Source: Pseudomonas batumici (GTDB taxonomy: Bacteria > Pseudomonadota > Gammaproteobacteria > Pseudomonadales > Pseudomonadaceae). From it: a stretch of 64,000 nt of DNA. The notes beneath the pieces are model-generated. The model was not told the DNA's origin, did not search any database, and saw nothing but the letters and a program-made list of their open reading frames with translations. The position numbers were made by a program, and so were the translations under genes. This document shows positions 1-17,060 of this stretch, in pieces (position 1 is the stretch's first letter; each line of letters opens with the position of its first letter). The stretch spans positions 124,001 to 188,000 of the forward strand of contig NZ_JXDG01000003.1 in the NCBI RefSeq assembly GCF_000820515.1, in the 5' to 3' direction.

Positions 1-3663
<3,663 letters not shown>

Positions 3664-3856
3664 AGGGAATCCTTGGACAAAAGTGCCCGTCGTCCTCGCG
3701 GACCTGCACGGCGGCCGGCGACAGACAGGCACGCCGACACCTCGCCATGGACAGCGCCAGGCAAGCGGGAACGGGCAAGGGGGACTTGGAGCAGAAAGAA
3801 ATCAGGCATGGCTGCCAGCTTAGCGGATCGAAGCCGGCGCGCCCACCCGCAACCTG

Positions 3857-4564
3857 TTAAACCTTGGCCACCGTCGGCGTCGACTTGCTGCGCGGGCGCA
3901 ATTGCGCCGCCGCCATGGAAGCGTCGGTCACACCGCTGTCGGCGCGCATGCCGGCCGCCAGGAACGGCACCATCAGGCGCATGACCTGCTCGATGGAGGT
4001 GTTGACCCCGAAGTCGGTCTCGGCAATCGCCCGCAGCGCCTTGATCCCCGACATGCTGAACGCCGCCGCCCCGAGCATGAAGTGCACGCGCCAGAACAGT
4101 TCGATCGGTGGAATCCGCGGCGCGGCATCGTTGACCAGCAGCATGTAGCGACGGAACACCTTGCCGTACATGTCCTCCAGGTAGCGGCGCAGGTGGCCCT
4201 GGCTCTGGCTGAAGGCCAGCCCCAGCAAGCGCATGAAGATCGACAGGTCGTTGCCGCTGCGCGGTTGCACCACCAGCGCCTGCTCGACGAGGATTTCCAG
4301 CAGTTCTTCCAGCCCGGGCTTGACCTCGGGCTTGGCCTGGCGGCGCTCCAGCTCGCGGTCGAGGCTGATGCAGAACGGCCCGAGGAAACGCGAGAACACC
4401 GCCTGGATCAAGGCTTTCTTCGAGCCGAAATGATAATTCACCGCCGCGAGGTTGACCCCCGCCTTGCTGGTGATCAAGCGCAATGAGGTCTCGGCGAAAC
4501 CTTTTTCCGCGAACAATTGCTCGGCAGCATCGAGAATGCGTTCAACGGTTTCCGACTGGGCCAT
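3857..4564 (-). CDS. psrA: TetR-family fatty-acid-responsive regulator PsrA
   Basis: A 235-residue TetR repressor. Residues ~5-50 form the HTH (ERILDAAEQLFAEKGFAETSLRLITSKAGVNLAAVNYHF), followed by a ligand-binding helical domain. PsrA of Pseudomonas senses long-chain fatty acids, represses itself and fadBA, and activates rpoS. Identity is supported by the sequence, by the conserved neighbours nagZ, lexA-sulA, topA and fadBA, and by two PsrA-type operators immediately upstream of this start. ATG at 4564 is preferred over an in-frame TTG at 4582, which would place the operators against the start codon. The C-terminal tail is Ser/Lys/Arg-rich. Confidence 0.92.
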   Translation of the reverse strand: MAQSETVERILDAAEQLFAEKGFAETSLRLITSKAGVNLAAVNYHFGSKKALIQAVFSRFLGPFCISLDRELERRQAKPEVKPGLEELLEILVEQALVVQPRSGNDLSIFMRLLGLAFSQSQGHLRRYLEDMYGKVFRRYMLLVNDAAPRIPPIELFWRVHFMLGAAAFSMSGIKALRAIAETDFGVNTSIEQVMRLMVPFLAAGMRADSGVTDASMAAAQLRPRSKSTPTVAKV

Positions 4565-4579
4565 GGTTACTCCGCCTGA

Positions 4580-4606
4580 CAAACACTTGTTTGAAACATA
4601 CGTTTC
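4580..4606. promoter_or_regulatory. Tandem PsrA operators upstream of psrA
   Basis: Two palindromes follow each other and share one base: CAAACACTTGTTTG (4580-4593) and GAAACATACGTTTC (4593-4606). Both fit the published PsrA consensus (G/C)AAAC-N(2-4)-GTTT(G/C) with a four-base spacer. They lie 15-42 bases upstream of the psrA ATG, consistent with autorepression. Confidence 0.85.
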
Positions 4607-4753
4607 AGCCCCGGGAATGTCAAGCCTGACGGTCCGTTCATGGCCCGCCGGTCAGGCATTAAACCATACAATCCGGGGGCTGTAGCCACCCTGCAGATCC
4701 GCTTTGTGCGCAACGCCCCGGTGACCGTCCGGCGGACGTGAGAAAAAGGAGGA

Positions 4754-4805
4754 TTGCCAAGCGCCTTTCACTGTATATAATCCCAGTCACTGTATAAAAA
4801 GACAG
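4754..4805 (+). promoter_or_regulatory. lexA promoter with two tandem SOS (LexA) boxes
   Basis: SOS box 1 is CTGTATATAATCCCAG (4771-4786) and box 2 is CTG-N10-CAG at 4790-4805; both fit CTG-N10-CAG. A sigma-70 promoter can be read as TTGCCA (4754-4759), 16-base spacer, TATAAT (4776-4781), with the -10 inside box 1. The arrangement explains LexA autorepression and SOS control of the downstream sulA. Confidence 0.88.
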
Positions 4806-4815
4806 AGCGCTCGAA

Positions 4816-5424
4816 ATGATAAAACTGACGCCACGCCAAGCTGAGATTCTGGCTTTTATCAAACGTTGCCTGGACGACAATGGTTATCCGCCCACCCGTG
4901 CGGAAATTGCCCTGGAGCTGGGGTTCAAATCACCGAACGCCGCTGAAGAGCACCTCAAGGCCCTGGCCCGCAAGGGCGCGATCGAAATGACCCCTGGCGC
5001 GTCCCGCGGCATTCGCATCCCCGGCTTCGAAGCCAAGGTAGACGAGTCCACCCTGCCGATCATCGGCCGCGTTGCCGCTGGCGCACCCATTCTCGCCCAA
5101 CAACACGTCGAAGAATCCTGCAACATCAACCCGACCTTCTTCCATCCCCGGGCCGACTATCTGTTGCGCGTTCACGGCATGAGCATGAAGGACGTCGGCA
5201 TTTTCGACGGCGACCTGCTGGCCGTGCATACCTGTCGCGAAGCCCGTAACGGCCAGATCGTGGTGGCGCGGATTGGCGACGACGTCACCGTCAAGCGCTT
5301 CAAGCGCGAAGGCAGCAAGGTCTGGCTGCTGGCGGAAAACCCCGAGTTCGCCCCCATCGAAGTCAACCTGAAAGACCAGGACTTCGTCATCGAAGGTTTG
5401 AGTGTCGGCGTCATTCGCCGCTGA
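4816..5424 (+). CDS. lexA: LexA SOS repressor
   Basis: A 202-residue LexA, the normal length. The N-terminal winged HTH ([21 protein letters not shown]...) is followed by the Ala-Gly autocleavage site within [10 protein letters not shown] (around residue 85). The catalytic Ser lies in [17 protein letters not shown] and the Lys in [11 protein letters not shown]. It represses DNA-damage genes until RecA-stimulated self-cleavage. Two tandem SOS boxes precede it. sulA follows after 10 bases and is almost certainly cotranscribed. Confidence 0.97.
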   Translation: MIKLTPRQAEILAFIKRCLDDNGYPPTRAEIALELGFKSPNAAEEHLKALARKGAIEMTPGASRGIRIPGFEAKVDESTLPIIGRVAAGAPILAQQHVEESCNINPTFFHPRADYLLRVHGMSMKDVGIFDGDLLAVHTCREARNGQIVVARIGDDVTVKRFKREGSKVWLLAENPEFAPIEVNLKDQDFVIEGLSVGVIRR

Positions 5425-5434
5425 AGGAGGCGTC

Positions 5435-5908
5435 ATGCAATTCCCGCAAACCCCACAACACGCACAACTCCCCCTGTTCGAAGCGTTCATGGCGCAGCCG
5501 CTCGCGCCCCTGCTCAAGGAGGTGGTCGAAGCCCCCTGGAGCAGCGAACCAGAAGTCTTCAGCGAGGCGTCGTTGCGGGGGGCTGCCGGGAGTTGCCTGA
5601 GCCTGCTGGCCCCCATCCTGCGGGAATTGAGCCAGGATCAGGAGGCCCGCTGGCTGACCCTGATCGCACCACCCTCAAGCCTGACACAGGCCTGGCTACG
5701 GGACGCCGGACTCAACCGCGAGCGGATTCTACTCTTGCAACCGAGCAGCGCCCAAAGCGCACTGCAATTGACCTGTGAAGCCTTGCGCCTGGGCCGCAGC
5801 CACACCGTGGTCAGCTGGCTGAACCCGCTGAACGCGAACGCCCGCCAACAGTTGATCAGCGCGGCTCGTCAAGGCGATGCGCAAAGTCTGAATATTCGCT
5901 TGGGCTGA
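5435..5908 (+). CDS. sulA: SOS cell division inhibitor SulA
   Basis: A 157-residue protein with the SulA/RecA-like fold signature: EARWLTLIAPPSSLTQAWLRDAGLNRERILLLQ and the later HTVVSWLNPL segment. SulA binds FtsZ and blocks Z-ring assembly during the SOS response. It starts at an ATG ten bases after the lexA stop, with a good ribosome site (AAGGAGG) overlapping the end of lexA. Sharing the lexA promoter puts it under the same two LexA boxes. Confidence 0.9.
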   Translation: MQFPQTPQHAQLPLFEAFMAQPLAPLLKEVVEAPWSSEPEVFSEASLRGAAGSCLSLLAPILRELSQDQEARWLTLIAPPSSLTQAWLRDAGLNRERILLLQPSSAQSALQLTCEALRLGRSHTVVSWLNPLNANARQQLISAARQGDAQSLNIRLG

Positions 5909-6016
5909 CTGATTGAACGGCCGTCAGGGCCGATAGTGCACAGCGATCACGGCAGGGCTTCTCCAGGACAGGGAAGCCGATCTGAAACGCCATCTACCGC
6001 CGAACGAGCCTTGGTT

Positions 6017-6253
6017 TCAGTGAAGAACCCGTGGCCCGCCGTCGTCCTTCTCGATTTCACCTTCGACCAAACGCCCGGCCATCTGCACGCCCACGCTCAA
6101 CATGGCCTTGGCCACCTCGACGTGCTGGCCCTGCAGGAATGCCTTGGCATCTTCGGAAAAGTTAAGGGTCACCAGAGAACCTTCGTCCTCGGCCCGACGC
6201 AGCTCGATACGGCCGTCCGGCAGCTCGACAATTTCTAGAAAGGACGTAGGCAT
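6017..6253 (-). CDS. Small conserved Pseudomonas protein
   Basis: A 78-residue, acidic, soluble protein (MPTSFLEIVELPDGRIELRRAEDEG...) with no signal peptide or membrane segment. Its position between sulA and topA is the same as in other pseudomonads, where a small hypothetical gene also lies. The sequence suggests an initial beta-hairpin and a C-terminal helix (AKAFLQGQHVEVAKAMLSVGV). I do not recognise a function. It is transcribed towards sulA. Confidence 0.75.
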   Translation of the reverse strand: MPTSFLEIVELPDGRIELRRAEDEGSLVTLNFSEDAKAFLQGQHVEVAKAMLSVGVQMAGRLVEGEIEKDDGGPRVLH

Positions 6254-6429
6254 AGTGTCTGTTCTCCACGAAAGACCGCCATTATATCAGTCATCGACGG
6301 CCCCTCGCAGGAGAACTGCAGCGCTTTCTTTACCGCTTGATGAACATCTGACAGATGGAGACTGCTTTTTTAGAGGAAAAGGACGACAAAATAATCGACC
6401 TCCGTTCATCCATATGCCGACTCAATCAC

Positions 6430-6951
6430 TCAGCACTCGCTGAGTCCATCGCGAAAGCGGATCGCCAGCCCCTTCAGATTCTGCCGCCAGCTCTCCAGCT
6501 CCTCACGCCCCAGTTCGGGCGCCTCTTCCTCATCCAGGCTGACCGCCACGATCAACGGCTGCAGCACATCGCCCTTGACCTTCCTGGGGGCCTGGGGCGG
6601 CAGATACAGTGCGGCATGCGCACTGATCAGGCGAGCCAGCCAGGTTTGCGGGCTCTGGGCCAACTCCACCAGCTCGGCCATTTCCGGAATGGCGATCGCC
6701 TCCAATACCTCCCGGGTCAGCAGCAACTCGGCCCGCGGCGCAGCAGCCTGGGGCAGGCGGTAGAAGCCGGCAATCTCATGGCAGAGCCCGAGCAACGCAC
6801 CGTACAGATGAAACACCGCCGCTTCGCGCTCGGCCTGGATCAGCGCCAGGGCATTCATCGCCCGGCTCTCCTCGGCCTTGCCCAGGGCTTCCAGGGCGAG
6901 GCCGGCATAAAAGATCTTCTGGTTGGTGCGGGTATAGAGTTCGTTAGCCAT
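6430..6951 (-). CDS. DUF6586-type conserved hypothetical protein
   Basis: A 173-residue, mainly helical, soluble protein (MANELYTRTNQKIFYAGLALEALGKAEESRAMNALALIQAE...). The composition is Leu/Ala/Glu-rich, consistent with a helical bundle. It matches my memory of a conserved Pseudomonas gene found beside topA, but no activity is known to me. The start at 6951 gives the conserved N-terminus; 13 additional codons are open upstream. It lies downstream of the topA terminator, so it is probably transcribed separately. Confidence 0.7.
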   Translation of the reverse strand: MANELYTRTNQKIFYAGLALEALGKAEESRAMNALALIQAEREAAVFHLYGALLGLCHEIAGFYRLPQAAAPRAELLLTREVLEAIAIPEMAELVELAQSPQTWLARLISAHAALYLPPQAPRKVKGDVLQPLIVAVSLDEEEAPELGREELESWRQNLKGLAIRFRDGLSEC

Positions 6952-7020
6952 GACGGCACGCTCCACGAAAAAAGGCCACAGGCAGGTCATTCAGTTTCAG
7001 GGATCGACCAAGTCCGCCGC

Positions 7021-7070
7021 AAGCCCAAAAAACAAAGGCCGCGTGAAAACCCAGGTTTTCACGCGGCCTT
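7021..7070 (-). terminator. Intrinsic terminator of topA
   Basis: The stem pairs 7035-7051 perfectly with 7054-7070 (AAGGCCGCGTGAAAACC and its complement) around a minimal loop. On the minus strand it is followed by a T-rich run (complement of the A-rich 7027-7036). It lies 37 bases after the topA stop. Confidence 0.88.
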
Positions 7071-7106
7071 GGTGCTCACGCCCGATCAGCGGATCGGACG
7101 CTTATC

Positions 7107-9722
7107 TCACGAGCGCTTGTCTTCGACCGCCCACTTGCTCCCGCTGTAGAACGCGCGCCAGCCGGTCGGCTTGCCGTCCACTTCGGTCTGCACGTACTGC
7201 TCCTTGGTCTTGCGACTGTAGCGAATGACCGCCGGACGACCGTCCGGGTCCTTCTGCGGAGCCTCGCACAGGAAGTGGTACTTGGGATCGATCTCGTCCT
7301 TGTGGGGCAGGATCTCGATCACCAGCGGTGCACGGGTTTCACGGTTTTTCGGGAACTGGCTGGCAGCCAGGAACAGGCCGGAAGCGCCGTCACGCAGGAT
7401 GTAGGTGTCGTTGACCTTCTCGCACTGGAGCTCCGGCATCTTCACCGGGTCCATCTTCGGCGGCGCCGCGTCACCGCTCTTGAGCAGCTTGCGGGTGTTC
7501 TTGCAGGTCGGATTGGTGCAACCGAAGAACTTGCCGAAACGACCGGTCTTGAGCTGCATCTCGCTGCCGCACTTGTCGCATTCCAGGCTCGGGCCTTCAT
7601 AGCCCTTGATGCGGTAGCTGCCCTCTTCGATCTCGTAGCCGGCGCAATCGGGGTTGTTGCCACAGATGTGCAGCTTGCGCTTTTCGTCCAGCAGGTAGGC
7701 GTCCATCGCCGTGCTGCAGATCGGGCAGCGATGCTTGCCACGCAGCACCAGGGATTCGGATTCACCCTCGTCATCGGCCGCGATTTCATCGCCCGGCACC
7801 AGGTTGACGGTAGCCTTGCAGCGCTCCTTGGGCGGCAGGCTGTAGCCCGAGCAGCCGAGGAACACACCGGTGGAGGCGGTCCGAATCTGCATCGGCCGGC
7901 CGCAGGTCAGGCACGGGATGTCGGTCATCACCGGCTGGTTGGCGCGCATGCCGCTCTCGGGGCTTTCCGCCACTTCGAGCTTTTTCTTGAAGTCGCCGTA
8001 GAACTCGTCGAGCACGTTCTTCCAGTCGCGCTCACCCTGGGCCACGTCGTCGAGGTGCTCTTCCATGCTGGCGGTAAAACCGTAGTCCATCAGGTCGGAG
8101 AAGCTCTCCGCCAGGCGCTCGGTGACGATATCGCCCATCTTCTCGGAGTAGAAACGGCGGTTGTGCAGCGCCACATAACCACGGTCCTGGATGGTGGAAA
8201 TGATCGCCGCATAGGTCGAAGGACGACCGATGCCACGCTTTTCCATTTCCTTGACCAGGCTGGCTTCGGAGTAACGCGCCGGCGGCTTGGTGAAGTGCTG
8301 GGTCGGATCGAGCTGGATCAGCTTCATCACCTCGCCCTGGGCCATGTCCGGCAACACGTCGTCATCGCCCGGCTTGCTCATTTGCGGCAGCACCCGGGTG
8401 TAACCGTCGAACTTGAGGATACGACCCTTGGCACGCAGCTCGAAGTCACCGGCGGCGACGCTGACGGTGGTCGACAGGTATTGCGCCGGCAGCATCTGGC
8501 AGGCCACGAACTGGCGCCAGATCAGCTCGTAGAGACGCTCGGCGTCACGTTCCATGCCCGACAGCTTGCTCGGGTCGGTGTTCACATCCGAAGGACGGAT
8601 GGCTTCGTGAGCTTCCTGCGCGCCTTCCTTGCTGCTGTAGACGTTAGGTGCGGACGGCAGGTATTTCGCGCCGAACTCGCTTTCGATATAGGTCCGCGCC
8701 ATCGCCACGGCATCGGCCGAGAGGTTGGTGGAGTCGGTACGCATATAGGTGATGTAGCCCGCTTCGTACAAGCGCTGGGCCATCATCATGGTCTTCTTCA
8801 CCCCGAAGCCCAGGCGGTTGCTCGCGGCCTGCTGCAGGGTGGAGGTAATGAAAGGGGCCGACGGCTTGCTGCTGGTCGGTTTGTCCTCGCGCTTGGCGAT
8901 GGTATAGGCCGACGCCTTGAGCTTCTCCAGGGCCGCCATGGCCTGGGCTTCATTGAGCGGCTTGAAGGCCTCGCCGTTCTCGCGCGCCACTTCGAAGCGC
9001 ACCTTGGCGCCCTTGGCGGTGCCGAGGTCGGCGTGGACTTCCCAGTATTCTTCGGGGTTGAACGCACGGATCTCGCGCTCACGCTCGACCACCAGCTTCA
9101 CCGCCACCGACTGCACGCGACCGGCGGACAGGCCACGGGCGATCTTCGACCACAGCAGCGGCGAAACCATGTAACCCACGACACGGTCGAGGAAACGCCG
9201 GGCCTGCTGGGCGTTGACGCGGTCGATGTCCAGCTCGCCAGGCGCCGAGAAGGCTTCCTGGATGGCCTTCTTGGTGATTTCGTTGAACACCACGCGCTTG
9301 TAGCGGTCGTCATCGCCACCGATGGCTTCGCGCAGGTGCCAGGCAATGGCTTCCCCTTCGCGGTCCAAGTCCGTCGCGAGATAGATGGTGTCGGCATCCT
9401 TGGCCAGGCGGCGCAGCTCCTCGATCACCTTCTCCTTGCCGGGAAGGATCTCGTAGCGGGCTTTCCAACCGTGGTCCGGATCGACACCCATGCGCGAGAC
9501 CAGCTGCTTGCGCGCCTTCTCCTTCGCCGACAGCACAGGGGCTTCGCCAGCCGCCGCCTTGCCGCGCTTGGCAGCAGGCTCTTTGGTGGCGCTCGCCGAA
9601 CCGCTGGTGGGCAGGTCTCGGATATGGCCGATACTCGACTTCACCACGTACTGGGTACCCAAGTACTTGTTGATGGTCTTGGCCTTAGCCGGGGATTCCA
9701 CAATGACCAGCGATTTGCCCAT
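7107..9722 (-). CDS. topA: DNA topoisomerase I
   Basis: An 871-residue type IA topoisomerase that relaxes negative supercoils. The N-terminal TOPRIM domain has [13 protein letters not shown] and [15 protein letters not shown] (acidic DxDxE cluster). The active-site Tyr lies in [15 protein letters not shown]-terminal zinc ribbons are visible as [24 protein letters not shown] and [14 protein letters not shown]. The extra N-terminal Ala/Lys-rich linker ([21 protein letters not shown]) after residue 40 is usual for pseudomonads. Length and start ([13 protein letters not shown]) fit the family. A strong terminator follows. Confidence 0.98.
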   Translation of the reverse strand: MGKSLVIVESPAKAKTINKYLGTQYVVKSSIGHIRDLPTSGSASATKEPAAKRGKAAAGEAPVLSAKEKARKQLVSRMGVDPDHGWKARYEILPGKEKVIEELRRLAKDADTIYLATDLDREGEAIAWHLREAIGGDDDRYKRVVFNEITKKAIQEAFSAPGELDIDRVNAQQARRFLDRVVGYMVSPLLWSKIARGLSAGRVQSVAVKLVVEREREIRAFNPEEYWEVHADLGTAKGAKVRFEVARENGEAFKPLNEAQAMAALEKLKASAYTIAKREDKPTSSKPSAPFITSTLQQAASNRLGFGVKKTMMMAQRLYEAGYITYMRTDSTNLSADAVAMARTYIESEFGAKYLPSAPNVYSSKEGAQEAHEAIRPSDVNTDPSKLSGMERDAERLYELIWRQFVACQMLPAQYLSTTVSVAAGDFELRAKGRILKFDGYTRVLPQMSKPGDDDVLPDMAQGEVMKLIQLDPTQHFTKPPARYSEASLVKEMEKRGIGRPSTYAAIISTIQDRGYVALHNRRFYSEKMGDIVTERLAESFSDLMDYGFTASMEEHLDDVAQGERDWKNVLDEFYGDFKKKLEVAESPESGMRANQPVMTDIPCLTCGRPMQIRTASTGVFLGCSGYSLPPKERCKATVNLVPGDEIAADDEGESESLVLRGKHRCPICSTAMDAYLLDEKRKLHICGNNPDCAGYEIEEGSYRIKGYEGPSLECDKCGSEMQLKTGRFGKFFGCTNPTCKNTRKLLKSGDAAPPKMDPVKMPELQCEKVNDTYILRDGASGLFLAASQFPKNRETRAPLVIEILPHKDEIDPKYHFLCEAPQKDPDGRPAVIRYSRKTKEQYVQTEVDGKPTGWRAFYSGSKWAVEDKRS

Positions 9723-9836
9723 GGATCAGAAAATTCCTGAATGCTAGAAGTGAGAGGCGGCCTGCGCCTGACGCGGCACCGCTATATATAGTGGCTACAA
9801 GGTGAGGTCAAGCACAGGGTTCTGCGCGCCCTCCCC

Positions 9837-10073
9837 TCAAGGCCTTGAAAAAAGGCTCGGTTCAGCTTGCACCAAAGCAAAGCGCGGGACCTGTTCGCCG
9901 TCAACCTCGACCGACTCCAGGAACATGCTCAAGGGACGTACCCAGAAGCCGTAATCGCCATACAGGGCTTGGTAGAACACCAGTTCCTCGTTGGTCTCGG
10001 AGTGCCGTGCAACGTTGAAAACGCGGTACTGCGGTCCCTTGTAATGCTGATAGAGCCCGGGTTCCAGTTTCAT
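9837..10073 (-). CDS. DUF1653 domain protein
   Basis: A 78-residue protein beginning MKLEPGLYQHYKGPQYRVFNVARHSETNEELVFYQ, the signature of the DUF1653 family (SH3-like small beta-barrel), with the conserved WVRPLSMFLE segment. Function is not established. ATG at 10073 is the family start; the open frame extends into the fadA terminator and cannot be coding there. It sits between topA and fadA, as in other Pseudomonas genomes. Confidence 0.85.
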   Translation of the reverse strand: MKLEPGLYQHYKGPQYRVFNVARHSETNEELVFYQALYGDYGFWVRPLSMFLESVEVDGEQVPRFALVQAEPSLFSRP

Positions 10074-10110
10074 GTATCGGCTCCTTACAAATAAAAATAA
10101 AAAAATTCGG

Positions 10111-10143
10111 AAAAACAAAAGCCGGGGCACCAGGCCCCGGCTT
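10111..10143 (-). terminator. Intrinsic terminator of fadBA
   Basis: Ten-base-pair GC-rich stem AAGCCGGGGC (10119-10128) with GCCCCGGCTT (10134-10143) and a five-base loop. On the minus strand it is followed by TTTTGTTTTT. It lies 16 bases past the fadA stop. Confidence 0.88.
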
Positions 10144-10158
10144 CCTTCGACGAGACGC

Positions 10159-13511
<3,353 letters not shown>

Positions 13512-13859
13512 CAACTGATCTCCACGATATGGAAGCTGAACAGTACACGTCGGACGCGAGCGGATGGTACGGCACGGACATTACCGTCGATGCTACGCCA
13601 AGCCGCCAGGCACACCCGCCAACGCGATAGTCGGGGTTCTGTTTGGAGCCGTCTGATCAGACAAACGCTCAATTCATACGCCCGTTTGATTTGGGTGTGG
13701 ACACCTTCACGGAATTCGCAGCAATTGTCAATTGCCGAAAACGTTGCTGAAAAAGCGACTTCCCGGTCATATTTCGAGCGTGACAGGCCTTGGCCATCCA
13801 AGGTTTATGGCCACCCATTCAGCGAATCAATAGTGTAGCGTCGACCGGCCGATCCTGCG
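13512..13859. other. fadB upstream region (gene-free)
   Basis: A 348-base gap holding the fadBA promoter region and the 3' flank of the following minus-strand gene. The only site I can name is the near-consensus PsrA box at 13675-13688. No plausible small gene with a ribosome site was found. Confidence 0.6.
13675..13688. promoter_or_regulatory. Probable PsrA operator upstream of fadB
   Basis: CATACGCCCGTTTG matches the PsrA consensus (G/C)AAAC-N4-GTTT(G/C) with a single mismatch (T for A in the left half). It has the same four-base spacer as the two psrA operators. A further CAAAC lies at 13662-13666 and a GTTTG at 13641-13645. The assignment is inferred from similarity and from the known PsrA-fadBA link. 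Confidence 0.55.
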
Positions 13860-14297
13860 TCAAGCCAGGGCCTTGAGTACCGCCGCGATGGCCTGCAAGA
13901 CCCCGGCGTCGCCACGCTCACCCCAATACACGGCAATCATCTGCTTGTCCGCCTCGATCTTGTAGGCGTTGTCCGGCAACGTGCGCAAATGCACCAGCAG
14001 ATTGTCGTCGGTCAAGGTTTCCCGCCATTGATTGACCCAGACTCCGGGGGCGGTTTGCCAATAGCTCCAGCAGGGACTATCGGGGCGACGGCGCGGACGG
14101 TGGTATTGCGCACAAGGGCTGGGCGGATCAAAGGGCAGCCAGTGGGGCCACTCCTGGGGCGCCAGTTGCATGCCCAGGCCGATACGGCGGGCCTCCATGC
14201 GCAAGGCCATCATCCCGCTCTGGCGGCGCGAAGGACGTAGCCAGGCCAAAGGACTCAACACCAGCGCCAGGATTGACACCACTATCCATACCGTCAT
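13860..14297 (-). CDS. Single-pass membrane protein of unknown function
   Basis: A 145-residue protein with one N-terminal membrane segment (MTVWIVVSILALVLSPLAWL, residues ~2-20) followed by a basic, then Trp/Pro-rich domain (WPHWLPFDPPSPCAQYHRPRRRPD, WSYWQTAPGVWVNQWRE). The membrane helix followed by basic residues suggests a cytoplasmic C-domain. I do not recognise a named family. The start at 14297 removes a Ser/Arg-rich upstream extension. It is divergent from the universal stress protein gene (105-base gap). Confidence 0.7.
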   Translation of the reverse strand: MTVWIVVSILALVLSPLAWLRPSRRQSGMMALRMEARRIGLGMQLAPQEWPHWLPFDPPSPCAQYHRPRRRPDSPCWSYWQTAPGVWVNQWRETLTDDNLLVHLRTLPDNAYKIEADKQMIAVYWGERGDAGVLQAIAAVLKALA

Positions 14298-14402
14298 ATC
14301 TCTAACTCTCTCGATTCTTGATGAGCGATTGGCTCGCCGACGAACCAACCCGCTTGAAACCAGCCATACTTAAAGCTAATGCGATCCTCAGGAGTGCCTT
14401 TC

Positions 14403-14846
14403 ATGAGCTACGAACACATTCTGGTAGCTGTCGACCTGACAGAAGAATGCGACCCGGTCATCAAGCGCGCACGCGAACTGTCGGTCAGCAGCCAAGCCCT
14501 GTTGTCACTGGTGCATATCGTCGAGCCGATGGCCATGGCCTTCGGTGGCGACGTCCCCATGGACCTTTCCCAGTTGCAGCAACAGCAATTCGACCAGGCC
14601 AAGGAGCGCCTCGATCGGCTGATTGTCAAATACCCGGAACTCTCGAAAGACAACTGCCACCTGACCTACGGCCAGCCGCGCCAGGAAATCCACCATCTGG
14701 CCAAGGAACAGCATTGCGACCTGATCGTGGTCGGCAGCCATGGCCGGCACGGCCTGGCACTGCTGCTGGGCTCCACCGCCAATGACGTGCTGCACGGTGC
14801 GCCATGCGATGTGCTGGCGGTGCACCTGGTCAAACGTCCGACCTGA
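14403..14846 (+). CDS. Universal stress protein (UspA family)
   Basis: A 147-residue UspA-domain protein beginning MSYEHILVAVDLTEECDPVIKRA. The nucleotide-binding signature G-x2-G-x9-G-(S/T) is readable as VVGSHGRHGLALLLGSTANDVLHGAPCDVLAV, so it is likely an ATP-binding UspFG-type member. Such proteins help survival under stationary phase and oxygen or nutrient stress, by mechanisms not well defined. An AGGAG site is eight bases before the ATG. It ends at a bidirectional terminator shared with uup. Confidence 0.93.
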   Translation: MSYEHILVAVDLTEECDPVIKRARELSVSSQALLSLVHIVEPMAMAFGGDVPMDLSQLQQQQFDQAKERLDRLIVKYPELSKDNCHLTYGQPRQEIHHLAKEQHCDLIVVGSHGRHGLALLLGSTANDVLHGAPCDVLAVHLVKRPT

Positions 14847-14872
14847 TAACAGGTTGGCGCACGCCACAAAAT

Positions 14873-14908
14873 AAAGCCCGGCACCCACACAGGTTGGGGC
14901 CGGGCTTT
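14873..14908. terminator. Bidirectional terminator between usp and uup
   Basis: Stem AAAGCCCGGC (14873-14882) pairs with GCCGGGCTTT (14899-14908); the loop contains a second small CCC/GGG pairing. T-runs occur on both strands. It lies between the convergent ends at 14846 and 14927. Confidence 0.85.
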
Positions 14909-14926
14909 TCGTTACTCGCCGAACGC

Positions 14927-16846
<1,920 letters not shown>

Positions 16847-17060
16847 GAGCTTCTCCAAAAACCGGGCGCGCATTCTACCTGACTTGAGCCCGCAGGCGGC
16901 CGGCATTTTCATCGGCACCCCGGTTCAAGGTGACAATTGGTATCAAGTTGCGTACAGCCGAGCGCAAAACTTTCGCCCCTGGCCGGCAAAAGGCTAAGCT
17001 ACCCGGCAATCAGCGCCGCTATTGAAGCGGCGCTCGTCAGGTTTTTTGTTCGGAAATCCC

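Noticed and set aside
7275..9740. Long open frame (821 codons) opposite topA
   Set aside because: It is antisense to topA, whose protein has all family motifs. The opposite frame is His/Gly/Val/Leu-rich as expected from high-GC antisense reading and has no ribosome site.
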